The position numbers and the translations under genes are program-made. The notes under the pieces were generated by a model. It saw only the letters and a list, made by a program, of their open reading frames with translations, was not told the origin of the DNA and ran no database searches. A stretch of DNA of 64,000 nt, taken from Brevibacterium permense. GTDB taxonomy: Bacteria > Actinomycetota > Actinomycetes > Actinomycetales > Brevibacteriaceae. Numbering within the stretch: the stretch's first letter is position 1; each line of letters begins with the position of its first letter. Shown here one piece after another: positions 1 through 9,314 of this stretch. The stretch lies in NCBI RefSeq assembly GCF_013280495.1, contig NZ_JABSSX010000002.1, forward strand, positions 1-64,000, given 5' to 3'.

Positions 1-90
1 CTGCCCCTCCATTCCCCCCCCCCGGGGGCCCCCGCCCCCCGGCCCGTGGTGGGGGGGCCGCGGTCTGGTATTATGTGGGTAAGGGGATGG
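1..90. other. G/C homopolymer-rich intergenic edge
   Basis: No gene is visible here. Bases 13-58 are almost entirely runs of C and G, including a ten-C run and a seven-G run, unlike any other stretch in the window. This is either a low-complexity spacer or a poorly resolved sequence end. By synteny with M. tuberculosis one would expect glnA further left, but nothing of it is seen. Confidence 0.5.
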
Positions 91-117
91 GGCGCCGACT
101 CTCGTTGAGTCGGCGCC
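91..117 (-). terminator. Intrinsic terminator after the DUF4191 gene
   Basis: A perfect 10-bp stem (GGCGCCGACT pairing with AGTCGGCGCC) with a 7-nt loop lies about 50 nt beyond the stop of the minus-strand DUF4191 gene. The flank is only modestly T-rich, so strength is uncertain. Confidence 0.6.
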
Positions 118-169
118 GCTTCTCCTTGCCTCGGCTGAAGGGCTCGTGCCTTCGCTGAGGGGCTGCGGG

Positions 170-907
170 TCAGCGTCCGCGCATCGCCTTGTGGTTCGGG
201 CGGGCCTTGTTCGGGTCGATGCCCTTCGGGATCGGCGGGCGGGTGCCCTGCGTCCCGAGAGCAGCCAGACGATTGCGCACGGCCAGGACCTCGGCGCGGT
301 TGAGCTTGCGCGGCAGCTTCTGCACGGCCGGAACGACCTGCTTCATCGCCAACTGGCCCTCTTCCTTGCCGCCCTGGAAGGTGTGCACCGGAACATTGGG
401 GAGGATGCGTTCGTGGCGCTTCTTCTCCTTGGCCAGCAGTTTCGCGCTGCGTCCCTTCGGACCTTCGCTCAGCAGCACGACGCCGGCACGACCGGTCGAC
501 CGGAACACGAGGTCACGGCTCTTCGGATCGACGGCGATCGGCTTCTCATCCATGAGGTACCCGCGACGGGCCGTGTTGAGAACAGCGCCGAAGGCTCCGG
601 GCTGTCCGTCCATCTGAGCGAATGCGGCGGTCTCGGCGAAGCGGCCGAGCATGAACATGCCCAACAGCAGACCGACCATGAAACCGAGGATCGTCGTGAA
701 GATCGCGGTGGTGCCGCCGATGAGCAGACCGATCAGCAGACCGATGAGCGTGCATCCGAGGATCGCCGCAGCCAGCAGCCACGGGGTCGCTTTGTTGTGT
801 TTGGCGGACAGCTCGTAGACCTGACGCATCTGCGCCAGTCGGCCGGGCTTCTTGTTCGGATCCTTTGGCTTGCGCCGGAAGAGTCCCATACGCGGTTCTT
901 CGCTCAT
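170..907 (-). CDS. DUF4191 membrane protein
   Basis: The 245-residue protein matches the actinobacterial DUF4191 family (M. tuberculosis Rv2219-like) by its layout. A short basic N-terminus (MGLFRRKPKDPNKKPGRL) is followed by two adjacent hydrophobic segments (about residues 43-66 and 68-90, Gly/Leu/Ile rich) and a soluble basic C-terminal domain. The C-terminal domain contains SEGPKGRSAKLLAKEKKRHE and ends in a Lys/Arg-rich tail. The function is unknown; it is conserved directly downstream of lipA in many Actinobacteria, as here, 63 nt after the lipA stop. A second possible start lies six codons in, at MGLF. Likely an inner-membrane protein with the soluble domain in the cytoplasm (inference). 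Confidence 0.85.
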   Translation of the reverse strand: MSEEPRMGLFRRKPKDPNKKPGRLAQMRQVYELSAKHNKATPWLLAAAILGCTLIGLLIGLLIGGTTAIFTTILGFMVGLLLGMFMLGRFAETAAFAQMDGQPGAFGAVLNTARRGYLMDEKPIAVDPKSRDLVFRSTGRAGVVLLSEGPKGRSAKLLAKEKKRHERILPNVPVHTFQGGKEEGQLAMKQVVPAVQKLPRKLNRAEVLAVRNRLAALGTQGTRPPIPKGIDPNKARPNHKAMRGR

Positions 908-970
908 TCTCTCACTTGCTCTTGAGGGGCGTTGCGGCGTCGCCTCCGGTAATCAGGGGGAGGCCGACGC

Positions 971-2023
971 TCATTGCTCAGCAGTCAAGTCTACCTCTTC
1001 GCCGGGGCCGAAGGTATCCACAACGGCCTGCGCCTCCTGCTTGGCGGGCGTGTGCTTGTCCAGGTGCGCCAGATGCGAGGGGATCTCCTCCCCGCGGCGG
1101 CGCATGGCTGTGGCCCACAGGCGGCCGGCACGGTACGACGAACGTACGAGCGGACCCGACATGACACCGAGGAAGCCGATCTCCTCTGCAGCATCGCGCA
1201 GCATCACGAAGTCGGCGGGCTTGACCCACCGGGTCACGGGATGGTGCCGGGGAGAGGGACGCAGGTACTGCGTGATGGTGATGAGGTCGCAGCCGGCATC
1301 GTGGAGGTCCTGCAACGCGGAGATGATCTCGTCATTCGTCTCACCCATCCCGAGGATGAGGTTCGATTTCGTGACCAGGCCGGCTTCGCGGGCCTGAGTG
1401 ATCACCGACAGCGATCGTTCGTAGCGGAATGCGGGACGGATGCGCTTGAAGATGCGCGGAACCGTTTCGACATTGTGCGCGAGCACTTCGGGGCGGGAGG
1501 AGAACACCTCGGCGAGCTGATCCGGCTTGGCATTGAAATCAGGGATGAGCAGCTCGACGCCGGTGCCGCGTCCGTCGACATACGAGAGGTCGTGGATCTG
1601 GCGCACGGTCTCGGCATAGAGCCAGGCGCCGCCGTCTTCGAGGTCATCGCGAGCCACGCCGGTGATCGTCGAGTAGCGCAGACCCATCTCCGCCACCGAG
1701 GCGGCCACCCGGCGAGGCTCGTCAGCATCGAATTCGGCCGGTCGGCCGGTATCGATCTGACAGAAGTCACAGCGTCGGGTGCACTGTTCGCCGCCGATGA
1801 GGAAGGTCGCTTCGCGATCCTCCCAACATTCGAAGATATTCGGGCAGCCAGCCTCTTCGCAGACAGTGTGCAGGTCCCGCTTGCGCACGAGCGACTTCAG
1901 CGCGGTGTATTCGGGGCCGATATGGGCCTTCGCCTTGATCCAGGCCGGCTTGTCCTCGATGGGTGTCTCGGAGTTGCGGGCTTCGACGCGGAGCATGCGG
2001 CGGCCCTCTGGTGCAATCGTCAT
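971..2023 (-). CDS. lipA: Lipoyl synthase LipA
   Basis: Radical-SAM enzyme that inserts two sulfur atoms into octanoyl chains on lipoyl domains, completing lipoate cofactor synthesis in the cytoplasm. Both 4Fe-4S cluster motifs are present: the auxiliary cluster C55-x4-C60-x5-C66 ([12 protein letters not shown]) and the radical-SAM cluster C81-x3-C85-x2-C88 (CTRRCDFC). A C-terminal RSSYRAG carries the conserved serine ligand. At 350 residues the length is normal for the family. The ATG at 2023 is chosen over an upstream in-frame start because it has an AGGAG site about 8 nt upstream, overlapping the lipB stop. It follows lipB by 10 nt, so the two are co-transcribed. Confidence 0.97.
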   Translation of the reverse strand: MTIAPEGRRMLRVEARNSETPIEDKPAWIKAKAHIGPEYTALKSLVRKRDLHTVCEEAGCPNIFECWEDREATFLIGGEQCTRRCDFCQIDTGRPAEFDADEPRRVAASVAEMGLRYSTITGVARDDLEDGGAWLYAETVRQIHDLSYVDGRGTGVELLIPDFNAKPDQLAEVFSSRPEVLAHNVETVPRIFKRIRPAFRYERSLSVITQAREAGLVTKSNLILGMGETNDEIISALQDLHDAGCDLITITQYLRPSPRHHPVTRWVKPADFVMLRDAAEEIGFLGVMSGPLVRSSYRAGRLWATAMRRRGEEIPSHLAHLDKHTPAKQEAQAVVDTFGPGEEVDLTAEQ

Positions 2024-2033
2024 CTGAGTTCTC

Positions 2034-2672
2034 CTAAGCGGTGATGGTCTCGTGCAGGATTTCGTCGAGTCGCGATGCCACATCTTCGGGAGTGACTGTG
2101 CGACCGAGCTCAGCACTGATGGACGTGGTGTCGGCGTCTGTAATGCCACACGGGACGATGGACTCATAGGCGCCGAGGTCGTTGCTGCAGTTGAGGGCCA
2201 GGCCGTGCATCGTCACGCCTTCGTGGATGCGGATGCCGATAGCACCGATCTTACGGTCACGACGGAGTTCGTCGCCGCGCAGCCAGACACCGGCACGGCC
2301 CTCGATCGTGGTCGCTTCGATCTCGTATTCGGAGAGCAGTCGGATCATCGCGTCCTCGAGTTGGGACACGAAGAGTCGGACCTCTTTGGGGTCGTTAAGT
2401 TTGTAGATGAAGTAGGCGACCAGCTGTCCGGGGCCGTGCCAGGTGATCTTCCCGCCGCGGTCGACGTCGATGACATCGGTGCCGTCGGTCGGTCGTTCGA
2501 AGTCCTCGGTGCGCTTGCCGGCCGTATAGACCGGAGAATGCTCGAGGAGCAGCATCGTCGATTGACGGTCACCTGCGAGCACTTCATCGTGGTATCTCTT
2601 CTGCAATTCCCAAGTCTGCCGATAGTCCGAGAGGACAGGGGCGAACCCGAGCGTTTCTGTGGCCAGGGGCAT
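2034..2672 (-). CDS. lipB: Octanoyltransferase LipB
   Basis: Transfers octanoate from acyl-ACP to the lipoyl domains of E2 subunits and H protein, the first step of endogenous lipoate synthesis. The 212-residue sequence carries the family signatures: [21 protein letters not shown], the lysine in [10 protein letters not shown], and the catalytic cysteine in the SIVPCGI block after [12 protein letters not shown]. It is the first gene of a lipB-lipA unit; the downstream sucB gene supplies its substrate. The start is the ATG at 2672. A plausible promoter ends right at this codon, so the message may be leaderless. Confidence 0.97.
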   Translation of the reverse strand: MPLATETLGFAPVLSDYRQTWELQKRYHDEVLAGDRQSTMLLLEHSPVYTAGKRTEDFERPTDGTDVIDVDRGGKITWHGPGQLVAYFIYKLNDPKEVRLFVSQLEDAMIRLLSEYEIEATTIEGRAGVWLRGDELRRDRKIGAIGIRIHEGVTMHGLALNCSNDLGAYESIVPCGITDADTTSISAELGRTVTPEDVASRLDEILHETITA

Positions 2673-2678
2673 GGCTCC

Positions 2679-2707
2679 ACACTATGACTCTTGTCCCCGG
2701 TGTTCAA
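2679..2707 (-). promoter_or_regulatory. Candidate lipB promoter, leaderless
   Basis: On the minus strand, TTGAAC (2702-2707) is followed after 17 nt by TAGTGT (2679-2684). Transcription expected 6-7 nt downstream would begin at or next to the lipB ATG at 2672, with no room for a normal ribosome site. Confidence 0.4.
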
Positions 2708-2752
2708 TTTGTTTCCAATCACATCTGGCGGCCGCCACCGACGCTGTGGCCC

Positions 2753-2782
2753 TTGACACATAGCGACAGCGGCGAGCATCAT
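2753..2782 (+). promoter_or_regulatory. Candidate promoter for the kinase-like membrane protein
   Basis: A perfect -35 hexamer TTGACA (2753-2758) is followed after 18 nt by CATCAT, a 4/6 match to the -10 consensus. It lies about 50 nt upstream of the ATG at 2831. Confidence 0.4.
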
Positions 2783-2830
2783 TAAACAACACCAAATGTG
2801 ACTTATCATCATCAACGGAGATGACGAACC

Positions 2831-4246
2831 ATGACATGGGAGTTCCAAGCAACGATCGCGGATGATATCCATCGCGTCGTCGATTCCGACGGTCGCAGTG
2901 CGTGGGGCGTCGTGCACAAAGATTTCGATGCCGACGATCCCCGTGTTCTCGCCCTCACCGAGGTGGCTCTCCCGAACGGCGCCCGTTCCCTTCTCATCGT
3001 CCCCGCTTCGCCCGGTGGGCTCGTCCTCGACGTGATCCGCGCCTATCAGGGACTGACCGAGGCCGAGCTGTGCACCCTGTTCCTGGGCATCATCGAGGAG
3101 CTCACGACGTGCGCGCGGCCAGAGGATCGGCTCACTCTTTCCGCGTTCTCCCTCGACGCCCACGGTCGACCGGTCATCATTCCCGGAGTCTCGGCGCCCA
3201 TGGCGACGACACCGCGCCGTGCGGTGGGAGAGATGATCTATCACGCCGTCTACGGGCGACCGTGGGCCGAGGTTCTGCTTCCCGTCGAACTCGCGCTGTC
3301 TGAGTCATCGTCGGCTCTGCGATCGCTCGTCGCAGGTCTCTTGGACGATGCGGCGTCCGATATCGGCTTGGGCGGCGCTCTCGCCGAGGCGGCCGGTTCT
3401 CTTCGTGCACTCGACCGTCCGGCTGCGCTGCCGCTGGTGCCTGCCGAGAGCGGAACGTCGCCGGAATCGGCCCTCACAGCTCGACTGCGCGTGGCAACCG
3501 GGCTCAGACCGCACCGGCGATCCGAGGAGGACATCGATTCGACGCTCAGCGCATCGGCTCCTCCTCTGCGCGGGGGCGGAGTGACTCCGCTGCGCGCCGA
3601 TGCGAAGAGCTCGCGACGTTCGAGACGCGAACGCAGGCGCGCAGTTGGCCGAAGGGTATTGATGACATCGCTGCTGGACTCCGTGGACTCCCTGTGGACC
3701 CGCCTGCTGGCGGTGGACCTGCAGCGGGCGTTCGGGCGCAGAACTCTGTTCATCGGCGTCGCCGTGTGCCTGACGGTACTCGGCGGAATAGTCGTCTGGT
3801 CCTCATGGTCGTCCACCTCGGCCGTGAGCGGAGAAGAGGCGTCGTCCGCCGAGGGGGCGGACCGGTCACCCGAAGCGACGTCGACGCCGAGCGCAGACGA
3901 CGTGACCGCCGTCCTCGAGGAACTGTGTGAGTCACGCGCAGCAGCTCTCAGCAATGGCGACGAGGCGGCTCTGAAGGCGCTGACGGTGCCCGAGTCGGCC
4001 GCCGCAGCAGCCGATGAGCTCATCGATCTTTCGACGTATGCCGACTCCGACTATTCGATCGATGTCGAGGACGTGGTCATCGTCGCCGCCGACGATGACC
4101 GGGTGGTCGCCTCGGCGCTCATGAGGTCGAGCGGAGGCACCGGGGCCGACCTGGTGGAGTTCGCCGAGCAGACCGTCGAATTCGAACTGCACAGAGTCGA
4201 GGGGGCATGGCTCGTAGCGGAGGTCCGGGAGGCGACGACGCGGTGA
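2831..4246 (+). CDS. Single-pass membrane protein, kinase-like N-terminus and extracytoplasmic domain
   Basis: I do not recognise a named family. Residues 1-230 are soluble and loosely recall the C-lobe of an actinobacterial Ser/Thr kinase: a SLDAHGRPVII stretch, then RRAVGEMIYHAVYGRPWAEV, a typical late-helix pattern. No Gly-loop, catalytic HRD or DFG motif is visible, so it would be a pseudokinase at best. Residues 255-275 are strongly basic. Residues about 305-324 form one membrane helix. About 35 Ser/Glu/Thr-rich residues follow, then a C-terminal domain (355-471) of the size and pattern of NTF2-like folds. The predicted topology is N-inside, C-outside. It is monocistronic between lipB and sucB, with a GGAG site about 11 nt before the ATG. 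Function unknown. Confidence 0.75.
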   Translation: MTWEFQATIADDIHRVVDSDGRSAWGVVHKDFDADDPRVLALTEVALPNGARSLLIVPASPGGLVLDVIRAYQGLTEAELCTLFLGIIEELTTCARPEDRLTLSAFSLDAHGRPVIIPGVSAPMATTPRRAVGEMIYHAVYGRPWAEVLLPVELALSESSSALRSLVAGLLDDAASDIGLGGALAEAAGSLRALDRPAALPLVPAESGTSPESALTARLRVATGLRPHRRSEEDIDSTLSASAPPLRGGGVTPLRADAKSSRRSRRERRRAVGRRVLMTSLLDSVDSLWTRLLAVDLQRAFGRRTLFIGVAVCLTVLGGIVVWSSWSSTSAVSGEEASSAEGADRSPEATSTPSADDVTAVLEELCESRAAALSNGDEAALKALTVPESAAAAADELIDLSTYADSDYSIDVEDVVIVAADDDRVVASALMRSSGGTGADLVEFAEQTVEFELHRVEGAWLVAEVREATTR

Positions 4247-4252
4247 ATGGCA

Positions 4253-4284
4253 CGAGGGGCCGACCACGAATGGTCGGCCCCTCG
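4253..4284. terminator. Bidirectional terminator
   Basis: A perfect 14-bp stem with a CGAA tetraloop lies between two convergent genes, 7 nt after the plus-strand stop and 25 nt beyond the sucB stop. It can serve both. Confidence 0.8.
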
Positions 4285-4308
4285 AAACGGTGTGTCGGTC
4301 GGTCAGGC

Positions 4309-6129
4309 TCAGAGGTCGAGATCGGCCTCGAAGTTGCCTTCTTCCAGACGTGCCTTGATGGTCTGCAGGAATCGTCCTGCATCCGCACCGTCGACCAGCT
4401 GGTGGTTGTAGGTCAACGGCAGGTACACCATGTCGCGGATCGCGATCGCCTCATCACCGTCGGCCGTCTTCACGGCGATGGGACGGCGGACGATCGCGCC
4501 CGTGCCGATGATGCCCATCTGCGGCTGGTTGATGATCGGCGTGTCGAACAGCGCCCCGACGGAACCGATGTTGGTCACCGTGAAGGTTCCGCCCGACAGC
4601 TCGTCCGGCATGATCTTGTTGTTGCGGGTCCGGTCAGCGACATCGTCGATGGCCTTCGACAGACCTGCGACGCTGAGGTCACCGGCATCCTTGATCACGG
4701 GCACGAGCAGTCCGCGCGGGGTGTCGACCGCGACGGCCAGGTGCTCGTGATCGAAGTAGGTGATCTGCTGCGACTCGAGATCATACTGGGCGTTGACCTT
4801 CGGGTGCACCTGAAGCGCTTCGACGATGGCCTTGGCGAAGAACGGCAGGTAGGTCAGCTTCGAACCGTGCTTGGCCTGGAATGCCTCCTTGTTGGCCTTG
4901 CGCAGTTTGACGACGCGAGACATATCCACTTCGATGACCTGCGTGAGCTGAGCGGAGACGTCGAGGGACTCGCTCATGCGCTTGGCGATGGTCTGGCGGA
5001 TACGCGAAGCCTTCTCCGTGGTGCCGCGCAGCTTCGCAGCCTCCTCGGGGATCTCAACCTTGAACGGAGCCTTCGGAGCTCCGGCCGATGCGCCCGCGTC
5101 TGCCGCTGGAGCGGCAGCAGGGCCGTTCTTCGCGGCCGACTCGACATCCTGCTTGCGGATGCGTCCGCCCACTCCGGTGCCGGTGACCTGCGAGAGGTCG
5201 ACACCCTTCTCGCGGGCCAGACGGCGCACGAGGGGAGTGACGTAGGCAGCGTTCTCGCCGACGGTGTCGGCGGCGGCAGGGGCCTGTGCAGCGGCCTCCA
5301 CCGGCTCTTCGGCCTGAGCGGCAGAAGCCGACTGCGCCGACGCGTCTGCGGCCGGCTTGGGAGCCGACTCCTGCTTCGGGGCCTCCTGCTTCGGGGCCTC
5401 CTCGGCGGGGGCTTCCTCCTTCGGAGCTTCCTCGGCGGGGGCCTCTTCCTTGGGCGCTTCCTCAGCTGGTGCGGATTCGGCCGGGGCACCGGAACCGATG
5501 CGGGCCAGAGGCGCGCCGACCTCGACGGTGTCGTCCTCGTCCGCCAGGTGAGCCTGAACGACTCCGGCAACGGGGGAGGGGACCTCGGTGTCGACCTTGT
5601 CGGTGGAGACCTCGAGGAGCGGTTCGTCGACCTCGACCTCTTCACCGACCTCCTTGAGCCACCGGGTCACGGTGCCCTCGGTGACGGATTCGCCGAGCGC
5701 GGGCATCGTGATCTCGGTGCCTTCGGAGGATCCGGAATCCGAAGCGGCAGGTGCCGACTCCTCGGCCGGGGCCTCTTCGGCCGCCGGTGCCTCTTGGGCA
5801 GGTGCTTCTTCGGCCGGGGCCTCTGCAGGCTCTTCGGCCGGGGCCACTGCAGGCTCCTCGGCGGGTTCCTCGTCGTCGGATGAAGCGCCGCTGCCGTCGC
5901 CGATGTAGGCGAGGTCGCCGCCGACCTCGACCACATCATCTTCTTCGGCCAGGATCTTCTCGAGGGTGCCCGCGTAGGGGCTCGGGATCTCAGTGTCGAC
6001 CTTGTCGGTCGACACCTCGAGCAACGGCTCGTCTACCTCGACTTCTTCGCCCACTTCCTTGAGCCAGCGAGTGACAGTGCCCTCGGTGACCGACTCTCCG
6101 AGAGCCGGCATCTGAACGGAATTCGACAT
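4309..6129 (-). CDS. sucB: Dihydrolipoamide acyltransferase (E2) with two lipoyl domains
   Basis: E2 core of 2-oxoacid dehydrogenase complexes; in Actinobacteria this protein (SucB/DlaT) mainly serves the pyruvate/2-oxoglutarate supercomplex. The 606 residues hold lipoyl domain 1 (about 5-78, lipoyl-lysine K43 in STDKVDTE) and an Ala/Glu/Pro linker. Lipoyl domain 2 follows (about 139-213, K178, nearly identical around the lysine), then a second long [13 protein letters not shown] linker. Next are an E3-binding domain (about 294-332, [15 protein letters not shown]) and the acyltransferase domain ending with the active-site block [13 protein letters not shown]. The nearly identical lipoyl domains show an internal duplication. 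It is 21 nt downstream of lpdA (E3), so the two are an operon; LipA and LipB act on it. Confidence 0.95.
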   Translation of the reverse strand: MSNSVQMPALGESVTEGTVTRWLKEVGEEVEVDEPLLEVSTDKVDTEIPSPYAGTLEKILAEEDDVVEVGGDLAYIGDGSGASSDDEEPAEEPAVAPAEEPAEAPAEEAPAQEAPAAEEAPAEESAPAASDSGSSEGTEITMPALGESVTEGTVTRWLKEVGEEVEVDEPLLEVSTDKVDTEVPSPVAGVVQAHLADEDDTVEVGAPLARIGSGAPAESAPAEEAPKEEAPAEEAPKEEAPAEEAPKQEAPKQESAPKPAADASAQSASAAQAEEPVEAAAQAPAAADTVGENAAYVTPLVRRLAREKGVDLSQVTGTGVGGRIRKQDVESAAKNGPAAAPAADAGASAGAPKAPFKVEIPEEAAKLRGTTEKASRIRQTIAKRMSESLDVSAQLTQVIEVDMSRVVKLRKANKEAFQAKHGSKLTYLPFFAKAIVEALQVHPKVNAQYDLESQQITYFDHEHLAVAVDTPRGLLVPVIKDAGDLSVAGLSKAIDDVADRTRNNKIMPDELSGGTFTVTNIGSVGALFDTPIINQPQMGIIGTGAIVRRPIAVKTADGDEAIAIRDMVYLPLTYNHQLVDGADAGRFLQTIKARLEEGNFEADLDL

Positions 6130-6150
6130 GAGTATTCGTCTCCTCGGATC

Positions 6151-7539
6151 TTATGAGTGGAAGTGCAGGGGTTTGCCGGCCAGGGCCAGGTGGGCCTCGC
6201 CGAGTGCTTCGTTCTGCGTGGGGTGCGCATGGATGAGCTGCGCGACTTCCTCGGGGAATGCTTCCCAATTGACGATGAGCTGAGCTTCACCGGCCTGCTC
6301 GGACAGGCGCGCGCCGATACCGTGCACGCCCACGACCGGACCGTCTTTTTCCCTGACGACCTTGATCAGACCTGTCGTGTTCAGGATCACGGACTTGCCG
6401 TTGCCGCCGAGGTTGTACTCGAGAGCTTCGACCTGATCCTTGCCGTACTTCTCTTCCGCCTGTGCGGAGGAGAGTCCGACGGAGAAGATCTCCGGTTCGC
6501 AGTAGGTCACGCGCGGGATGCCGGATTCGACGACCGGTGCCGGGTTGAGGCCGGCGATCTCCTCGGCGATGAAGATGCCCTGACCGAAGGCGCGGTGGGC
6601 CAGCTGGAGTCCGGGGACGATATCGCCGCAGGCGTAGATGTTCCCGACGCCGGTGTGGAGACGTTCGTTGGCCAGGACGAATCCGCGATCCATCGGGATG
6701 CCCTGCTCTTCGAAGCCGAAGCCCTCGGTGACCGGGCCGCGGCCGACGGCGACGAGGAGGTACTCCGCCTCGAGCGTCGAACCGTCTTCGAGAGTGACCT
6801 TGACCCCGTCGGCAGTCTCTTCGACGCCCTTGAACATGACGCCGAGCTTGAACTTGATCTTGCGCTTCTTGAAAGCGCGTTCGAGGTTCTTCGAGATGGT
6901 CTCGTCCTCGTTGGCAACGAGGTGCTTGAGGCCTTCGACGATCGTGACGTCGGCTCCGAAGGAGTTCCAGACGCTGGCGAACTCGACGCCGATGACGCCG
7001 CCGCCGAGCACGATGGCCGAGTTCGGGACCTTGTCGAGCTGGAGAGCCTCGGTGCTCGTGATCACGCGGTCGGTGACCTCGAGTCCGATGGTCTTCGATG
7101 TCGAACCGGTCGAGAGCAGAACGTTCGTGCCTTTGACGGTGTGGTTGCCGTCTTCGCCGGTGACCTCGACGGTGTCTTTGCCGACGAGCTTGCCGGTGCC
7201 GAAGTAGGTGTCGATTCCGCGAGCCTTGACCAGACCCTGCAGACCCTTGTAGTTGCGGGTGATGACCCCGTCCTTGTACTCGAGCACCTTGGCGATGTCG
7301 ATCCCCTTGAACTCGGCTTCGATGCCGAAGGTCTCGGAGTTCTTGGCGGTGTCGGCGACTTCTGCGGCGTGCAGAAAAGCCTTCGTCGGCACGCAGCCAC
7401 GGTGCAGGCAGGTGCCTCCCACCTTGTCGCGTTCGATCAAAGCGACCTTCATGTCGAGCTCTGCGGCTCGCAGAGCAGCGGCATAGCCACCGGTTCCGCC
7501 ACCCAGAACGACAAGGTCGTAGGTCAATTCGTCACTCAC
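6151..7539 (-). CDS. lpdA: Dihydrolipoamide dehydrogenase (E3)
   Basis: FAD flavoprotein that re-oxidises dihydrolipoamide on E2 with NAD+. Seen here: the N-terminal FAD site VVLGGGTGGYAAALRA, the redox disulfide GGTCLHRGCVPTK, an NAD-binding GGGVIGVEFAS, a second FAD motif IYACGDI, and the C-terminal catalytic HAHPTQNEALGEA. The length of 462 residues is normal. I chose the GTG at 7539 because a GAGGAGA ribosome site lies 6 nt upstream; an in-frame ATG 105 nt earlier adds residues with no homology to the family. It is followed by sucB at 21 nt spacing. Confidence 0.96.
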   Translation of the reverse strand: MSDELTYDLVVLGGGTGGYAAALRAAELDMKVALIERDKVGGTCLHRGCVPTKAFLHAAEVADTAKNSETFGIEAEFKGIDIAKVLEYKDGVITRNYKGLQGLVKARGIDTYFGTGKLVGKDTVEVTGEDGNHTVKGTNVLLSTGSTSKTIGLEVTDRVITSTEALQLDKVPNSAIVLGGGVIGVEFASVWNSFGADVTIVEGLKHLVANEDETISKNLERAFKKRKIKFKLGVMFKGVEETADGVKVTLEDGSTLEAEYLLVAVGRGPVTEGFGFEEQGIPMDRGFVLANERLHTGVGNIYACGDIVPGLQLAHRAFGQGIFIAEEIAGLNPAPVVESGIPRVTYCEPEIFSVGLSSAQAEEKYGKDQVEALEYNLGGNGKSVILNTTGLIKVVREKDGPVVGVHGIGARLSEQAGEAQLIVNWEAFPEEVAQLIHAHPTQNEALGEAHLALAGKPLHFHS

Positions 7540-7692
7540 GGATTTCTCCTCGTAGCTGTGAATAAGCCTGCAGTACGCAGCTTTCTGTCTTATCTTTCCA
7601 CTTTTCTTGCCCGGGGCGAAGAAAAACGCTGTCTGATTGGACACAGGTGGGCATGATCACGTTCATCTCGACAGCGTGTAGAACCACCGGGC

Positions 7693-9168
7693 TCAGGCCT
7701 TCGCCTTCGCGATTTCGATGAGGGTGCGCACCGCGGCTCCGGTCGCGGCCTTCGGCGTGTAGCCGAAGGGTGCCGACCCGTTGAAGCTCGGTCCGGCGAT
7801 ATCGATATGCGCCCAGTTCGCATCCTCACCGACGAACTCCCGCAGGAACGCGGCAGCGGCGAGCATGCCGCCGGGACGCGGTCCTGAGTTCGTGAGATCG
7901 GCGGCGGTGGAGTCGAACCCGGAGAGCATCTCCTCGGGGATCGGCATCGCCCACATCTGCTCACCGGCCACGGACGCCGAGGCGATGACCTCTGCCCGTG
8001 CGGCCTCGGAGCCCATGACACCGGAGGTGCGTTCGCCGAGTGCGACGATCTGAGCGCCGGTGAGTGTGGCCACATCGATGAGCAGATCCGGGTTCTCTGC
8101 CCCGGCGTCGGTGAGTGCATCGGCGAGGACGAGTCGGCCCTCGGCATCGGTGTTCGTGACCTCGACGGTCTTGCCGCTGCGCATCTTCAGCACGTCGCTG
8201 GGGCGCTGTGCCGAAGATCCGGGCATGTTCTCCGCCATCGGCAGCCACGCGGTGACCCGCACGGGCAGTTTGAGGTCGGCGATGCCGAAGAGCGCCTGTA
8301 CGACGGCCGCGGAACCGGCCATATCGGACTTCATGTCCTCCATGCTCTTCGCGGGCTTGAGTGAAATGCCGCCGGAGTCGAAGGTGATTCCCTTGCCGAC
8401 GAAGCTGAGATGGCGCTTGGCGCCGCGAGGTGCGTATTCGACCTTGACGAGGCGGGGTCCGCGGGTCGAACCCTGGCCGACGCCGATGATTCCGCCGTAG
8501 CCTCCGGCCTTGAGCTCCTTCTCGCCGAGCACTGTGACCTTGAGCTTGCGGTCCTTGGCCTGGCCCTTGACGATCTCGGCGTAGGACTCGGGGTAGAGAT
8601 CGAGTGGGGGAGTGTTGACGAGATCGCGAGCTCTGTTCGTCGCAGCCGCGATCACCTCACCGGCGTCATGGGCCGCGGCGAAGGTCTTGCCCTTGGGGCC
8701 GATGACGGTGATCTCGCCCGGAGTCCTGCCTTCGCTGCGGTAGTCGAGGAAGCGGTACGCACCGAGTCCGGCGCCTACTGTGACTGCTTCGACCTCGGCC
8801 GGAGTAGCGGCGGGCAGGGCCAGTGCGACCGACTCGGCACCGTCGAGTGCGCGCAGAGCGGCACCTGCGCCTCGGCGCAGCGATTCAGCAGCTGCGGCGA
8901 CATCGGAGTCATCGGGATCGAAGTCGCCGAGTCCCACGAGCAGGACGGAGTCGGCGGCGACACCCTTCGGAGCGGGAACACGAGCGGTGGATCCGGCCTT
9001 TCCGCTGAACCCGATGGCGCGAGCGGCTTCGTCGAGGGCGGTCTTCGCCGCTTTCGCCCCTTCGAACCCGAGGACCATCGAGTCCGCTGCCGCCAGCACC
9101 AGAACGGAGGCGGTGGCCTTCACCGGTGAGGTCGTGGAGTAGCTGCTGAGGGTGGATGCACCAGCCAT
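7693..9168 (-). CDS. pepA: Leucyl aminopeptidase (M17)
   Basis: Cytosolic zinc/manganese exopeptidase that removes N-terminal residues, preferably leucine, from peptides. The C-terminal catalytic domain shows the M17 signature NTDAEGRL and the metal-binding GKGITFDSGGISLKP plus MKSDMAGSAAV. The N-terminal macro-like domain is diverged, as is usual. The start is the ATG at 9168 with an AAGGG site upstream; the 52 additional upstream codons have no family resemblance. At 491 residues the size is typical. It lies 153 nt upstream of lpdA on the same strand and could be co-transcribed. Confidence 0.95.
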   Translation of the reverse strand: MAGASTLSSYSTTSPVKATASVLVLAAADSMVLGFEGAKAAKTALDEAARAIGFSGKAGSTARVPAPKGVAADSVLLVGLGDFDPDDSDVAAAAESLRRGAGAALRALDGAESVALALPAATPAEVEAVTVGAGLGAYRFLDYRSEGRTPGEITVIGPKGKTFAAAHDAGEVIAAATNRARDLVNTPPLDLYPESYAEIVKGQAKDRKLKVTVLGEKELKAGGYGGIIGVGQGSTRGPRLVKVEYAPRGAKRHLSFVGKGITFDSGGISLKPAKSMEDMKSDMAGSAAVVQALFGIADLKLPVRVTAWLPMAENMPGSSAQRPSDVLKMRSGKTVEVTNTDAEGRLVLADALTDAGAENPDLLIDVATLTGAQIVALGERTSGVMGSEAARAEVIASASVAGEQMWAMPIPEEMLSGFDSTAADLTNSGPRPGGMLAAAAFLREFVGEDANWAHIDIAGPSFNGSAPFGYTPKAATGAAVRTLIEIAKAKA

Positions 9169-9225
9169 GAGTTCCCTTTCAGTCGACTTTGAACGTTGAT
9201 TCGATCCTAATGCCAAACACGTCGA

Positions 9226-9290
9226 CTTGCTGAAGCAGTGAAGCCGGCACCTGCTGACGCGGTGAAGCCGGCGCCTGCTGAAGCGCCGAG
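9226..9290. repeat. 24-bp direct tandem repeat, 2.7 copies
   Basis: Two consecutive 24-bp units (9226-9249 and 9250-9273, differing at four positions) and a 17-bp partial unit (9274-9290) lie between divergent pepA and pyrD. A shared core is GTGAAGCCGGC. The unit is a multiple of three and would encode an Ala/Pro-rich octapeptide, but no start or downstream gene frame fits. Confidence 0.8.
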
Positions 9291-9314
9291 GATCTCTGAC
9301 ATATTCTTGACTCC

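Noticed and set aside
4207..5883. 558-codon plus-strand frame opposite sucB
   Set aside because: It is antisense to a clear E2 gene; its Arg/Gly/Leu-rich repeats mirror the Ala/Glu/Pro linkers of sucB.
5350..5900. Repetitive DNA inside sucB as a mobile or CRISPR-like repeat
   Set aside because: The repeats are in-frame [13 protein letters not shown] codons of the E2 linkers, plus the duplicated lipoyl domain.
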